Shown piece by piece: positions 8,895 through 17,263 of a DNA stretch of 64,000 bases. This DNA is from Thalassotalea loyana. GTDB taxonomy: Bacteria > Pseudomonadota > Gammaproteobacteria > Enterobacterales > Alteromonadaceae. The notes below the pieces were generated by a model, which did no database searches, was not told the DNA's origin, and saw nothing but the letters and a program-made list of their open reading frames with translations. Each line of letters begins with the position of its first letter. The stretch's first letter is position 1. The translations under genes were made by a program, and so were the position numbers. The DNA lies in contig NZ_BSSV01000007.1 in NCBI RefSeq assembly GCF_030161435.1, positions 215,072-279,071 on the forward strand. Reading direction: 5' to 3'.

Positions 8895-11876
8895 TTAGAA
8901 GTTGTAACGTGCACCTAAGGCGTAACGAGCACCTTGTTGAGTCACATTGATTACTTGTTGAGTTGCACGGCCATATTGGCGAGTGTACTCATTAGTAATG
9001 TTGATACCTTCGAAGAATACCGTTAAGCCTTCAACTTGAGGAATATCATAACTCATGTTGAAATCAACTTGTTGGTAGTCTTGTGTATACACAGGGTTTG
9101 CACCCGTATCAGTACCTGTAGCGGCTAAGAAGTCATCACGCCAGTTATACGCGATACGCGCTTGGAAACCATCTCTATCGTAGAATGCGATAAAGTTAGC
9201 TGTGTCACTGATGTTAGTTTCTGCCACTTGTGCATCTAATACAAAGTTATCAAACTCATTATCTGTATTAACTAGTGTATAGTTAGCCATGAAACCGAAA
9301 CCCGACTCACCGATTAAGTGCTGAACGGTGAATTCCATACCGTCATAACCTTGTTCTTCTGAGCTATTTTGTGGTTCGTTGATTAAGAAGTTTAATAACT
9401 CATCTTCTGGCACACCAGCAATCTTAATAACGCCGTTCTCTTCGTAAACTGTTACACCGTCTTCGAAATTATCAAAGATGTATTCACGAATGTTACCTGC
9501 GTCACTACCTACAGCGCCAATTGCTTCATTTGATTTAGGCCCATTAGAAGGGTTGAATAAATCAGCAAAAGTATACTCAACTGTATTCGGGTCGATGTTA
9601 TTCTTAACTGTTTTATCGAAGTAAGCGATTGATGCGTAACTACCTTCAGCATAGTACCACTCAAATGAGAAGTCCCAGTTTGTCGACTCCAGAGGTAATA
9701 AATCAGGGTTACCAGAAGAACCACTACCATTTAGACGGTTAGCTAACGTACCCAAAACAGTACCACCTTGTAAGTCACCGTACCAAGGACGACCAATGGT
9801 TTCTGAATATGCTGCACGAACAATAATATCTTCCGTAACTTCTAAGTTGAAATTAATACTAGGCAGAATGTGGTCATACTTACCTGTCTTAGTTTGGTAT
9901 TCAAAACCACCAGTACCAACTAATTCGATTTCTGTATCACCTACCCATAATGTGCCGTTGTACTCAGGCACAGCAGATGTTGATTCAACTTCAGTTTGTT
10001 CGTATCGGAAACCAAGGTGAACATCGTATGGCATATCGCCGAATTCACCTTCATAATTGTATTGGAAGTATACAGATGTAATTTCTTCTTCTACGTAACG
10101 ATCCGTGCCAGCGGCGTAATTTGTAGAAGGGCAAAACATATTACCACAGTCACCAATTACGGTGCCTGCTGGGAATGAATCAGGCGTGTATAACTGTGCT
10201 GCTATGTCACGTACTGCTTCGAAGTCCCACATAAAGAAGCGATCAGCGATTTCATAACTACCATCAAAATCTGCAAAGTTACCACCACTAACATCATCAA
10301 ATCGGTCTTGAATGCTTGCTGCAGGGAAGAATGAATCATCAAAGTCACCTTCTGCACCAACACCACCCCAGTCATTACGTTGAACGTTAACTTGTTTTGA
10401 GTGCTTGCTTGATGTCATTAACATCACACCAAAGTCGATGCTACCTATTTCATCAAAAATGTAGCTACCGCTCAATTGTGTTTGGTCAATTTCAGAATAG
10501 TCTTCAGCGTTGGAGAATACGCTACCAGTTACACGCATATCAGACGGTTGAACGTTTGAAGAACCACGAACCGCTAAAATAGGTAACTCGCCAGTGAAGT
10601 CTGTAGCAGCAGCTTCACGAATAAACGCTGCTGTTGATAATGTGTTGCTAGAACCATGAGGGCTGTTCGGTGTGCGCTCTGCGTCTGAACTGTGATGGTC
10701 TAACTCAAGGCGGAAATTAGCCGCTAATTGCCACTCTAAGTTAATACCAAATGAATTCATCTCGTCGCGAGTTGCTGACTTTGATGCAGCCATTGAGTAA
10801 TCTTGAAGGCCGGCACCAGTTGCAATGTAATCTTCAGAGTATAATAACGGTGAAGATACCGGACCATCAGTCCATACGTTTTCTGACGGAGCGAAAGTGT
10901 ACCATGCAGAAACATCGTTAAATTGACGATCAATTTCTGTTTCATAGTATGTCCAATCTACAGTAGCTGTGAAGTCATCTGTTGGACGGTATTGCATAAC
11001 AAGTTGAGAGTTTAAACGAGTACGTTGTTGCTCTTCGAACTTGTAAATTGTTGTTTGTGGTACAGAGTAAATATCACCTGCGCCTGGACGGTTAACTTGG
11101 TTTTCTTGAGGAACACCACCCCAAGCTGCGTTTGAACCACTCCAATCTTGGTCAGTTTCACCTGTAAATGAACGCCAACCTGTACCCACTAATGCTTGTT
11201 GGTTACCACTTTCACGTTCTGCATAACTTGCGTTGATTGAAACACCAAACTTACCGTCATTAAATGTTTCAGAGTAAATGCCAGATAATTCAGGAGTGAT
11301 GCTACCATCTTGGGCTGAGCTATCATCCATTAACTTCATACCAAAGCTTGCTTTACGACCATCGTGGTCAAGTGGTTTTGATGTCAAAACATTGATTGAC
11401 GCACCAATACCACCCGTTGGAATCTTAGCTTCAGACGTTTTGTAAACTTCAACGCCACTTACACCCTCTGATGCTACGTTAGCGAAATCAAATGAACGTG
11501 AACCGTTGGTTGTAGGCAATTGGCGACCGTTTAACATAACTAAGTTACGATCAGGGGCAAAACCACGTACCGTTACAGAGTTACCTTCACCGTTTGAACG
11601 GTCAATTGATACACCTGAGATACGCTGTAAAGATTCAGCAAGGTTAGTGTCTGGAAATTTACCAATGTCTTCGGCAGATATCGCATCCATCACGCCTGAT
11701 GATGCACGCTTCAAATCCATTGACTTTATCATACTGCCTCTAATGCCAGTAACCTCGATAACTTCAATTTCTTGTGCAGCTTCTTCTTCAGCCATTGCTG
11801 GCGAAGCGATACTAGCACCCAAAATCAAAGATAAGCTGGACGCTAACTTTGTTTTGTTAAACTTTTTATAATTCAT
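8895..11876 (-). CDS. TonB-dependent receptor, glycan uptake type
   Basis: This 993-residue outer-membrane receptor has a 29-residue signal peptide ending SPAMA, a TonB-box-like EVIEVTG, a plug domain (about residues 45-170, with SVTVRGFAPDRNLVMLNGRQLP) and a C-terminal beta barrel closing with ...YALGARYNF. The plug opening SMIKSMDLKRASSGVMDAISAEDIGKFPDTNLAESLQRI is typical of large receptors that import oligosaccharides in Alteromonadales and Caulobacterales. The start has a GAGGGA ribosome site 5 bases away. Three LacI-type palindromes lie upstream. Neighbouring GH3 and sugar-carrier genes point to beta-glucan oligosaccharides as cargo (inference). Confidence 0.93.
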   Translation of the reverse strand: MNYKKFNKTKLASSLSLILGASIASPAMAEEEAAQEIEVIEVTGIRGSMIKSMDLKRASSGVMDAISAEDIGKFPDTNLAESLQRISGVSIDRSNGEGNSVTVRGFAPDRNLVMLNGRQLPTTNGSRSFDFANVASEGVSGVEVYKTSEAKIPTGGIGASINVLTSKPLDHDGRKASFGMKLMDDSSAQDGSITPELSGIYSETFNDGKFGVSINASYAERESGNQQALVGTGWRSFTGETDQDWSGSNAAWGGVPQENQVNRPGAGDIYSVPQTTIYKFEEQQRTRLNSQLVMQYRPTDDFTATVDWTYYETEIDRQFNDVSAWYTFAPSENVWTDGPVSSPLLYSEDYIATGAGLQDYSMAASKSATRDEMNSFGINLEWQLAANFRLELDHHSSDAERTPNSPHGSSNTLSTAAFIREAAATDFTGELPILAVRGSSNVQPSDMRVTGSVFSNAEDYSEIDQTQLSGSYIFDEIGSIDFGVMLMTSSKHSKQVNVQRNDWGGVGAEGDFDDSFFPAASIQDRFDDVSGGNFADFDGSYEIADRFFMWDFEAVRDIAAQLYTPDSFPAGTVIGDCGNMFCPSTNYAAGTDRYVEEEITSVYFQYNYEGEFGDMPYDVHLGFRYEQTEVESTSAVPEYNGTLWVGDTEIELVGTGGFEYQTKTGKYDHILPSINFNLEVTEDIIVRAAYSETIGRPWYGDLQGGTVLGTLANRLNGSGSSGNPDLLPLESTNWDFSFEWYYAEGSYASIAYFDKTVKNNIDPNTVEYTFADLFNPSNGPKSNEAIGAVGSDAGNIREYIFDNFEDGVTVYEENGVIKIAGVPEDELLNFLINEPQNSSEEQGYDGMEFTVQHLIGESGFGFMANYTLVNTDNEFDNFVLDAQVAETNISDTANFIAFYDRDGFQARIAYNWRDDFLAATGTDTGANPVYTQDYQQVDFNMSYDIPQVEGLTVFFEGINITNEYTRQYGRATQQVINVTQQGARYALGARYNF

Positions 11877-11924
11877 GTTATTCCCTCGATGCTCTCGTAG
11901 ATCATTCTTATTAAAATGAATGTT

Positions 11925-11938
11925 TGTAAGCGCTTACA
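11925..11938. promoter_or_regulatory. LacI-family operator, site 1
   Basis: Perfect 14-bp palindrome TGTAAGCGCTTACA, 49 bp upstream of the TonB receptor start codon. It fits the LacI/CcpA/PurR consensus TGwAAnCGnTTwCA. No LacI regulator gene lies in the window. Confidence 0.85.
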
Positions 11939-11986
11939 TTTTTATTTAAAAAAAATCGACAGACCCTTCAATTTCATAGTTTTTAT

Positions 11987-12000
11987 TGAAAGCGCTTACA
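11987..12000. promoter_or_regulatory. LacI-family operator, site 2
   Basis: TGAAAGCGCTTACA, one pair off a perfect palindrome, 62 bp from site 1 (about six helical turns). Likely bound by the same regulator as site 1. Confidence 0.82.
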
Positions 12001-12206
12001 TTAAGCTAGTTTAAAAAAAAAATTCAGTCAACAATATTTTCAAGTTATTGACGTTTTTCTATACATTTTATTACTTAGTTATTAAATTACAACTCAATTA
12101 TGTTTGTTTAAGTTGTTGAAATTTATTGCTTTAATTTGTGCTTTTTAAGTGGTGGATAAAATTAGCAATTTTTTAAACAAATTTTAAAGGTATAAAAATC
12201 TGAGCA

Positions 12207-12220
12207 AGAAAGCGCTTTCA
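12207..12220. promoter_or_regulatory. LacI-family operator, site 3
   Basis: AGAAAGCGCTTTCA contains a perfect 12-bp palindrome GAAAGCGCTTTC. It lies 331 bp from the receptor start and about 200 bp upstream of the divergent acyltransferase gene, so it may serve that gene or support DNA looping with sites 1 and 2. Confidence 0.78.
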
Positions 12221-12363
12221 ACAAAAGAAACTAACCATCTTAGCTTATGCATTAATTCTTCGTGAACCAATAATTTGGCCAGTATAGATTTTCTCATCAG
12301 GAAGATAGGCCATGAGCAATCAATAACTGTGTTTTTTACTTGACTGTTATCTTATTAGAAATC

Positions 12364-12385
12364 AAAATGACATCGCTGTCATTTT
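12364..12385. repeat. Perfect 22-bp hairpin before the NagX-like gene
   Basis: AAAATGACA and its complement TGTCATTTT flank a TCGC tetraloop. It sits 36 bp upstream of the start codon, probably within the 5' leader. There is no T-run after it, so it is not a normal terminator; it may be an operator or a leader structure. Confidence 0.6.
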
Positions 12386-12421
12386 GGTGGCACTACATTC
12401 AATTTAATTTAGGTCGTGGTT

Positions 12422-13570
12422 ATGGAAGAAAGCCATTTTAATAAAGAACACTCCATTAAGAATCGCGCGAGAATCGTATCAATCGATGCTTTGCGTGGGT
12501 TTGATATGATATGGATTTTGGGCGCTCAAGGTATTTTTGCTGGGCTATTCGCTTTAACCGCGTGGCCGGTTTTCACCCAGTTAGAACAGCAAATGCTGCA
12601 TAGTCAATGGCATGGTATCACTGCATATGACCTTATTTTCCCTCTATTTATTTTTCTTTCTGGCTTGTCTATTGGTTTAACAGGACAGTCACTAAATACG
12701 CTGCCAAAAGAAAAGCAGGTTGTAATGAAAGCAAAGCTAGCAAAGCGTCTGGTACTGTTATGCATACTAGGTGTTGTATACAACCATGCTTGGGGGCATG
12801 GAATCCCAGCAAATTTCGACCAAATTCGTTTTGCTAGTGTACTAGCGCGTATTGGAATTGCCGGAAGTATAGCTACCTTGTTGGTATGGTATTGCTCTTG
12901 TCGAACTCAACACATCGTTCTGGTTGGATTGCTACTCGGTTACTGGCTAATACTAGAGTTTGTTGTCATTGGGCAGTACGGCGGTGGTGACTATTCCGCT
13001 CAACGGGCACTTAACATATGGTTTGACCAAACCTTATTACCTGGTGCTACCTATCAAAATGCGAATGTTGATCCTGAAGGAATATTATCTAATCTGGGAT
13101 CAATTGCTAACGCACTTGCCGGTGTTTTTGTTGGTCGCTTCTTTATCCAAAGGTACACCCAACAGAGACCTTACGGTTTAATGTTGATATTTTATGGTTT
13201 ATTCGCACTTATTTTGGGGTATGGGTTGTCGGCCGTGCAACCTATTAATAAAACCTTATGGACGAGTACTTTTGCAATCGTGACTATTGGCTACAGTATT
13301 TTGCTTTTCGTTATTTTTCACTATTTGTTCGATAAAGTTGGTAGTAACTCGCTTGGAAAAGGACTTAGTGTTATTGGTATGAATGCAATCGTGGTTTATT
13401 TAGCGAGTGCATTGATTGATTGGCAGTATGTCGCAAGCAGTTTGTTTGGTGGTTTAATTGATGCTATGCCTCAAGCGTGGCAAAGCTTATTGATGGTTAT
13501 AGCATTAGTCAGTGTTCAATGGGCGATATTATATTTTCTTTATCAGAGGAAAATCTTTATCAAGCTCTGA
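12422..13570 (+). CDS. NagX-like acyltransferase (DUF5009 / heparan-alpha-glucosaminide N-acetyltransferase family)
   Basis: This 382-residue membrane protein has about ten hydrophobic segments. The opening SIDALRGFDMIWILG and the stretch HSQWHGITAYDLIFPLFIFLSGLSIGL are hallmarks of the family that includes NagX and eukaryotic HGSNAT, thought to transfer acyl groups to amino sugars across the membrane. An upstream GTG at 12416 is in frame, but the ATG at 12422 has better spacing from an AGG site. It is divergent from the glucan TonB receptor and may share its LacI-type control. Its actual substrate in a glucan locus is unclear. The last 42 bases overlap the convergent DUF1289 gene. Confidence 0.85.
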   Translation: MEESHFNKEHSIKNRARIVSIDALRGFDMIWILGAQGIFAGLFALTAWPVFTQLEQQMLHSQWHGITAYDLIFPLFIFLSGLSIGLTGQSLNTLPKEKQVVMKAKLAKRLVLLCILGVVYNHAWGHGIPANFDQIRFASVLARIGIAGSIATLLVWYCSCRTQHIVLVGLLLGYWLILEFVVIGQYGGGDYSAQRALNIWFDQTLLPGATYQNANVDPEGILSNLGSIANALAGVFVGRFFIQRYTQQRPYGLMLIFYGLFALILGYGLSAVQPINKTLWTSTFAIVTIGYSILLFVIFHYLFDKVGSNSLGKGLSVIGMNAIVVYLASALIDWQYVASSLFGGLIDAMPQAWQSLLMVIALVSVQWAILYFLYQRKIFIKL

Positions 13571-13732
13571 TTTTCGCACCACTATTTTTTGATAAACGGC
13601 GCTTTTTTCCTCTCTCGTAAGAGAGCGCCATTGGCAAATTTCCTCGATGCTTCTATAACAGCCCATACAAATATCGTGCTCGTTTAAGCAACAATTATTA
13701 ATGCATGGGCTATGTGCTTCGGATTTCAACAT
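13529..13732 (-). CDS. DUF1289 family protein
   Basis: This small 67-residue protein has the cysteine pattern of DUF1289: SPCINNCCLNEHDICMGCYRSIEEICQW, shown by Cys residues at about 9, 13, 14, 22 and 25, followed by the usual EI-x-W and a charged helix. DUF1289 proteins are widespread in proteobacteria, presumed metal or Fe-S binding, with no established function. Its ATG directly abuts the stop codon of the upstream PQQ-repeat gene with no gap, so translation is probably coupled. Its 3' end overlaps the convergent acyltransferase gene by 42 bp. Confidence 0.85.
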   Translation of the reverse strand: MLKSEAHSPCINNCCLNEHDICMGCYRSIEEICQWRSLTREEKSAVYQKIVVRKSELDKDFPLIKKI

Positions 13733-14065
13733 TTATGAAGCTGCAGCGGCGGCCGCCCCGGCACCAGCAGCGGCTGTAGCTGCTTGTGATGATACGCTTG
13801 CATTGGTAACAACGTCATTTTGACTTTCCGTAGCGATGATACAGTAGCCATACCCTAAACCTGGTAATTTGTTTGTCCATGCTATTTCACCGGTTTGTGC
13901 ATTTACACAAAATAAGTGCCCTGAACTATAGGCGTAAACGAAACCATCTTCATAGCAGACGTTAGTTAATTGGGAAGACTTTAGTTTGGTTTTCCAAATC
14001 TCCTCACCGGTTTTTTTGTTAATACAAACAACATGACCATTAATGCCTAAATAGAGTTGAGACAT
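13733..14065 (-). CDS. Short PQQ-like beta-propeller repeat protein with Ala-rich tail
   Basis: This 110-residue protein contains two PQQ/quinoprotein-type repeats: YLGINGHVVCINKKTGEEIWKTKL and YAYSSGHLFCVNAQTGEIAWTNKL, each with the G-x-hydrophobic-C/A-x-N-x-x-TG-E-x-x-W signature. A full propeller needs about six to eight blades, so this is either an oligomerising miniprotein or a relic. The final 25 residues are almost all Ala, Ser and Gly, coded by a GC-rich stretch unlike the surrounding AT-rich DNA. There is no signal peptide. A ribosome site (AAAGGAG) precedes the ATG. It is immediately upstream of DUF1289. Function not recognised. Confidence 0.7.
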   Translation of the reverse strand: MSQLYLGINGHVVCINKKTGEEIWKTKLKSSQLTNVCYEDGFVYAYSSGHLFCVNAQTGEIAWTNKLPGLGYGYCIIATESQNDVVTNASVSSQAATAAAGAGAAAAAAS

Positions 14066-14107
14066 AGTAAACTCCTTTTTTATTAAAACCTTGTCATAGT
14101 ACTCAGG

Positions 14108-14725
14108 TTAGCGATTAATTGCTAATGCACCTGCAAAAAACAAGAATATGCTACCAGTAAGTTTTGGCAACCAGCCTTTGTTGATGCCATCGAGCAGGCG
14201 CTCTTTAAACTTATATGCGATCAGCACGTAGCCGAAGGTAAACGCAAATGCGTTTAATAGGCTGGTACTTGCTAATAGTAAAAATTGAGGTAGTAAGGGT
14301 TTATTGGTTGCAATAAATTGTGGAAATAATGAGCTAAAGAATACAATTGCCTTTGGGTTACTAATGGCGATCAGAAAGCTTTTTCTAAATAATGCGAACC
14401 GAGAGGGCGATTTGCTAGCATCTACTTGAAATGCCCAACTCCCTTTACTACGTATTATCTGGATACCAACATAGAGCAAATAAACGACGCCGATCGCTTT
14501 AATTATTTGAAAGATGATAGGGGAGGCTAGAAGCAAGGCGCCAACCCCTGTTGCCGAAATTATCGCTAAAAAAAAAATAGCAAATACGTGACCTAGTACA
14601 CCTGCAAGTGCTTTTTTCCGGCCGAAATTAATACCATTACTCGCAGCAAGAATAACAGAGGGGCCAACACTGACCGAGGCAACAATAGAAATGGTGAGAT
14701 AAACGAAATACTGAGAAAAATCCAT
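14108..14725 (-). CDS. LysE/RhtB family amino-acid exporter
   Basis: This 205-residue inner-membrane protein has about six hydrophobic segments and the LysE-type N terminus: SVGPSVILAASNGINFGRKKALAGVLGHVF, with the conserved G-P near the end of helix 1. The family exports amino acids such as homoserine, threonine or leucine; the substrate here cannot be told. A GTG at 14770 would add 15 residues that do not resemble the family, so the ATG at 14725 is preferred. It is 42 bp downstream of nothing co-directional except the M28 gene, which has its own terminator, so it is probably monocistronic. Confidence 0.85.
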   Translation of the reverse strand: MDFSQYFVYLTISIVASVSVGPSVILAASNGINFGRKKALAGVLGHVFAIFFLAIISATGVGALLLASPIIFQIIKAIGVVYLLYVGIQIIRSKGSWAFQVDASKSPSRFALFRKSFLIAISNPKAIVFFSSLFPQFIATNKPLLPQFLLLASTSLLNAFAFTFGYVLIAYKFKERLLDGINKGWLPKLTGSIFLFFAGALAINR

Positions 14726-14843
14726 GACAACTACACGATGAAAAAATCGCGGCGATTGTACAGGTTTCACAGTAAATTGAAACGACTAACGCTAAATTAA
14801 TTAACGTTGCAATGAAACAAAAAATGAGTGTGAGAAGAAATAA

Positions 14844-14872
14844 AAAAAGAAGGCGCGAATGGCCTTCTTTTT
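14844..14872 (-). terminator. Terminator after the M28 peptidase gene
   Basis: AAAAAGAAGGC and GCCTTCTTTTT form an 11-bp stem with a 7-nt loop, followed on the minus strand by an A/T-rich tract. It lies 19 bp past the peptidase stop. Confidence 0.8.
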
Positions 14873-14890
14873 ATCAGTGCATTTGGTTGG

Positions 14891-16297
14891 CTATCGTTTA
14901 GCTTTTAAATCGATATCGGTATCGGCAATAAGGTAAATAGTCGCTGCATATGCGGCAACATTTTGTGCCAGCTCTTCTGGAATGATCTTATCTAATGTGT
15001 CATCTGGCGTGTGATGCAAATCGAAATAGTCAGTTCCTTCTTGATTAAGGCGAATCGTTGGAACACCTTTGTTTGCCAATGGAATAATATCTGGTCCACC
15101 ACCTTTTACATCAGAACCACCGCGCACGATACCTAATGGTGCGATTATTTTGGCAATCTCATCAACTAATTTCGTCGCTTGTGGGTTAACAAACGATTCA
15201 ATACGCCAAATATTTCTGGCACCAAAGTCAGATTCGGTCGCTAATACGTGATTTTGCAAGTTGCCTTCATGTTTTTTCGCATAGGCAAACGCGCCCAATA
15301 AACCGACTTCCTCTGCACCAAACATAACCACTCTAATCGTGCGTTTTGGGCGTTTTGGTAAGTTAGCAATTAACTTCGCAGCTGCTGTTGTAATTGCGAT
15401 ACCTGCACCATCATCTACAGCACCGGTACCAAGATCCCAACTATCTAAGTGACCACCAATCAAAACAATTTCTTCAGGCTTTTCACTACCAATAATATCT
15501 AAAATAACGTTACCACTGGTTACATCACCCTGCCAATCAGAGCCTGAGTGAAGAGAAATCGCAAGTGGTTTGTCTAAATTATGCAAACGACGTAAATGAT
15601 CTGCATCAGGGTTAGAAATCGCTATTACGGGAATTTTTGCCCACTTATCGCCGTTTTTGCTCATCATGCCTGTGTGCGGAAAACGGTGAGAATCAGAACC
15701 TACAGAGCGAATAATTAATGCGCTTGCACCACCTCTTTCTGCATGTTGCCAACCGATGCGACGTTTTTGATTAGATGGACCATAGCCCGCACCTGTTTGG
15801 CTTTTGACCATAGGCTCACCGTCGACAAAGGCGACTTTGCCCTGCAATGTGCCATCTTCAATGGCTGTTAGCGCGTGAATATCTCTAAAGTATACGATAG
15901 GAGCATTGATTTCTTTTTTGCTCGGCGCCGCGCCGCCCAAAGCAGAACCGTATAGTGCTTGGTTGTATGGTGATGTTAATGCGATATGTAAATGGCCACG
16001 ATCCCAAAACGGCATGGTAAACTCTTCAATCCATGCTTTATCAAAACCTAATTCGTTACCTAACTTTACACCCCAGTCACGTGCTCGCTTCTCGGCTTCA
16101 GACCCACCTAATCGCGGACCTATTTCTGTTGTTAATGATTCGACGATATTAAATCCAAGATCGCTTTTGAGCGCAGATGCCATCAATTGTTGAGCCGTTG
16201 CCTTTTGTTCAGGCGTGATGGGTGACTCGTCAGCGAACAGCGGCATACTTATTACCGATAAGAAAGTGCTCAGTATCACACTATTGAATAATTTCAT
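14891..16297 (-). CDS. M28 family zinc metallopeptidase (carboxypeptidase Q-like), exported
   Basis: This 468-residue exopeptidase carries a signal peptide ending SMPLFA (residues 1-22). A PA-type insert occupies about residues 125-250. The two-zinc M28 site is visible: GGHLDSWD (His283), GAVDDGAG (Asp295/296), FGAEEVGLLG (Glu329/330), ATESDFGA (Asp357) and DYFDLHHTPDD (His428/429). All ligands are intact, so an active aminopeptidase or dipeptidase in the periplasm or medium is expected. An in-frame ATG at 16345 exists, but a GGAG site six bases before 16297 and the signal peptide decide for the shorter start. It is followed by its own terminator. Confidence 0.9.
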   Translation of the reverse strand: MKLFNSVILSTFLSVISMPLFADESPITPEQKATAQQLMASALKSDLGFNIVESLTTEIGPRLGGSEAEKRARDWGVKLGNELGFDKAWIEEFTMPFWDRGHLHIALTSPYNQALYGSALGGAAPSKKEINAPIVYFRDIHALTAIEDGTLQGKVAFVDGEPMVKSQTGAGYGPSNQKRRIGWQHAERGGASALIIRSVGSDSHRFPHTGMMSKNGDKWAKIPVIAISNPDADHLRRLHNLDKPLAISLHSGSDWQGDVTSGNVILDIIGSEKPEEIVLIGGHLDSWDLGTGAVDDGAGIAITTAAAKLIANLPKRPKRTIRVVMFGAEEVGLLGAFAYAKKHEGNLQNHVLATESDFGARNIWRIESFVNPQATKLVDEIAKIIAPLGIVRGGSDVKGGGPDIIPLANKGVPTIRLNQEGTDYFDLHHTPDDTLDKIIPEELAQNVAAYAATIYLIADTDIDLKAKR

Positions 16298-16522
16298 TAT
16301 TGCTCCATGAGTGAAATATGTTTTGGGGTACATGTTGGTCCGCAAATCTTAAATCTTTCCAATCATTTACGCCAATGTTTTTGCTATTACTGCGATGAAT
16401 CGATTGAAAGTTTCAGTTAGCTGTTAGACTTGATATTACTTGGACGTTTTGTAAACGCTTTACTTTCTGTGTTAGCTTGTCATTACCTACATAACGATAA
16501 TATAAAAGCGTAAAATAACACT

Positions 16523-17215
16523 ATGGCAGGTTTGTTTGTTGTCTTTATTATTTCTTGGTTTTTACTTGTTAAATTAAAAGGTGAGTCAATAGAGGCCATT
16601 GGCTTATTGCCGACAAAGCAAAGGTTAGTCGAGTTTTTTGCAGGGATGTTTTTCATGGCATCTATCGCAGTGATTAATTTTGTATGGCAAGCAGACCTAA
16701 AAGGCATCAGCTATTCTCTAAATCCTGATTACACCAGCTGGGAGTTACTAAACGGGACTTTTTGGGTCTTCAGAGCGGTAATGTTTGAAGAGCTTGTCTT
16801 TAGAGGCGCTTTACTCTATTTGCTCATTTCTCGACTCGGTGTGGTAAAGGCTTGTTTAATTAGCTCGGTCATTTTTGGCGTATATCATTGGTTTAGTTAC
16901 GATATCTTTGGATCACGCCTGATTTTAATGGCGTATATCTTTTTAGTCACAGGCGCTGGTGGCTGGATGTTTGCGTATGCGTTTGCAAAGACTAAGTCAT
17001 TATATGCCCCAGTAGGCCTGCATTTAGGTTGGAACTTGGTGACTGCAATCGTGTTTTCATCGGGGCCAATTGGCAATCAACTACTAATTCAGCAAGGTGA
17101 GGGGAATTATAGTAGTGAATGGGCGACCTTACTCTTTTTCTCTTTGCAAGCGGTCGTTGCACCGGGGATTGTCACTTGGTATTTGCACCGTAAGCGGAAA
17201 TCAGCAAACGATTGA
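16523..17215 (+). CDS. CPBP family intramembrane glutamic protease (Abi/CAAX-like)
   Basis: This 230-residue membrane protein carries the three motifs of the CPBP family: FEELVFRG (Glu89, Glu90, Arg94), FGVYHW (Phe118, His122) and LHLGWN (His167). These residues form the intramembrane active site of Rce1-type proteases. Roughly six hydrophobic segments are present. In bacteria such proteins serve varied roles (bacteriocin self-immunity, membrane-protein processing); nothing next to it points to a peptide or bacteriocin substrate. It is isolated on the plus strand and ends at a strong hairpin shared with the convergent SnoaL-like gene. Confidence 0.88.
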   Translation: MAGLFVVFIISWFLLVKLKGESIEAIGLLPTKQRLVEFFAGMFFMASIAVINFVWQADLKGISYSLNPDYTSWELLNGTFWVFRAVMFEELVFRGALLYLLISRLGVVKACLISSVIFGVYHWFSYDIFGSRLILMAYIFLVTGAGGWMFAYAFAKTKSLYAPVGLHLGWNLVTAIVFSSGPIGNQLLIQQGEGNYSSEWATLLFFSLQAVVAPGIVTWYLHRKRKSAND

Positions 17216-17219
17216 TGGA

Positions 17220-17255
17220 TTGAAGAAATGACTAAATAAATAGTCATTTCTTCAA
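17220..17255. terminator. Convergent hairpin terminator
   Basis: A perfect 15-bp stem (TTGAAGAAATGACTA and complement) with an AATAAA loop lies between the CPBP protease gene and the SnoaL-like gene. No long T-run follows. Confidence 0.7.
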
Positions 17256-17263
17256 TTAATACC

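Larger units (their letters stand above)
11877..12421. other. Divergent regulatory gap between TonB receptor and NagX-like gene
   Basis: This 545-bp, strongly AT-rich stretch contains no convincing gene. It holds the three LacI-type operators and, near its right end, a perfect hairpin just before the acyltransferase start. I could not place a confident -35/-10 pair for either gene. Confidence 0.8.

Noticed and set aside
11506..11871. Open reading frame of about 120 codons antisense to the TonB receptor signal and plug
   Set aside because: No ribosome site, no recognisable domain, and the receptor frame is certain; it is a shadow.
16450..16463. TGTAAACGCTTTAC resembling the LacI operator of the glucan locus
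   Set aside because: The 3' half does not fit TTwCA, and the nearest genes (M28 peptidase, CPBP protease) are not sugar genes; chance similarity is likely.
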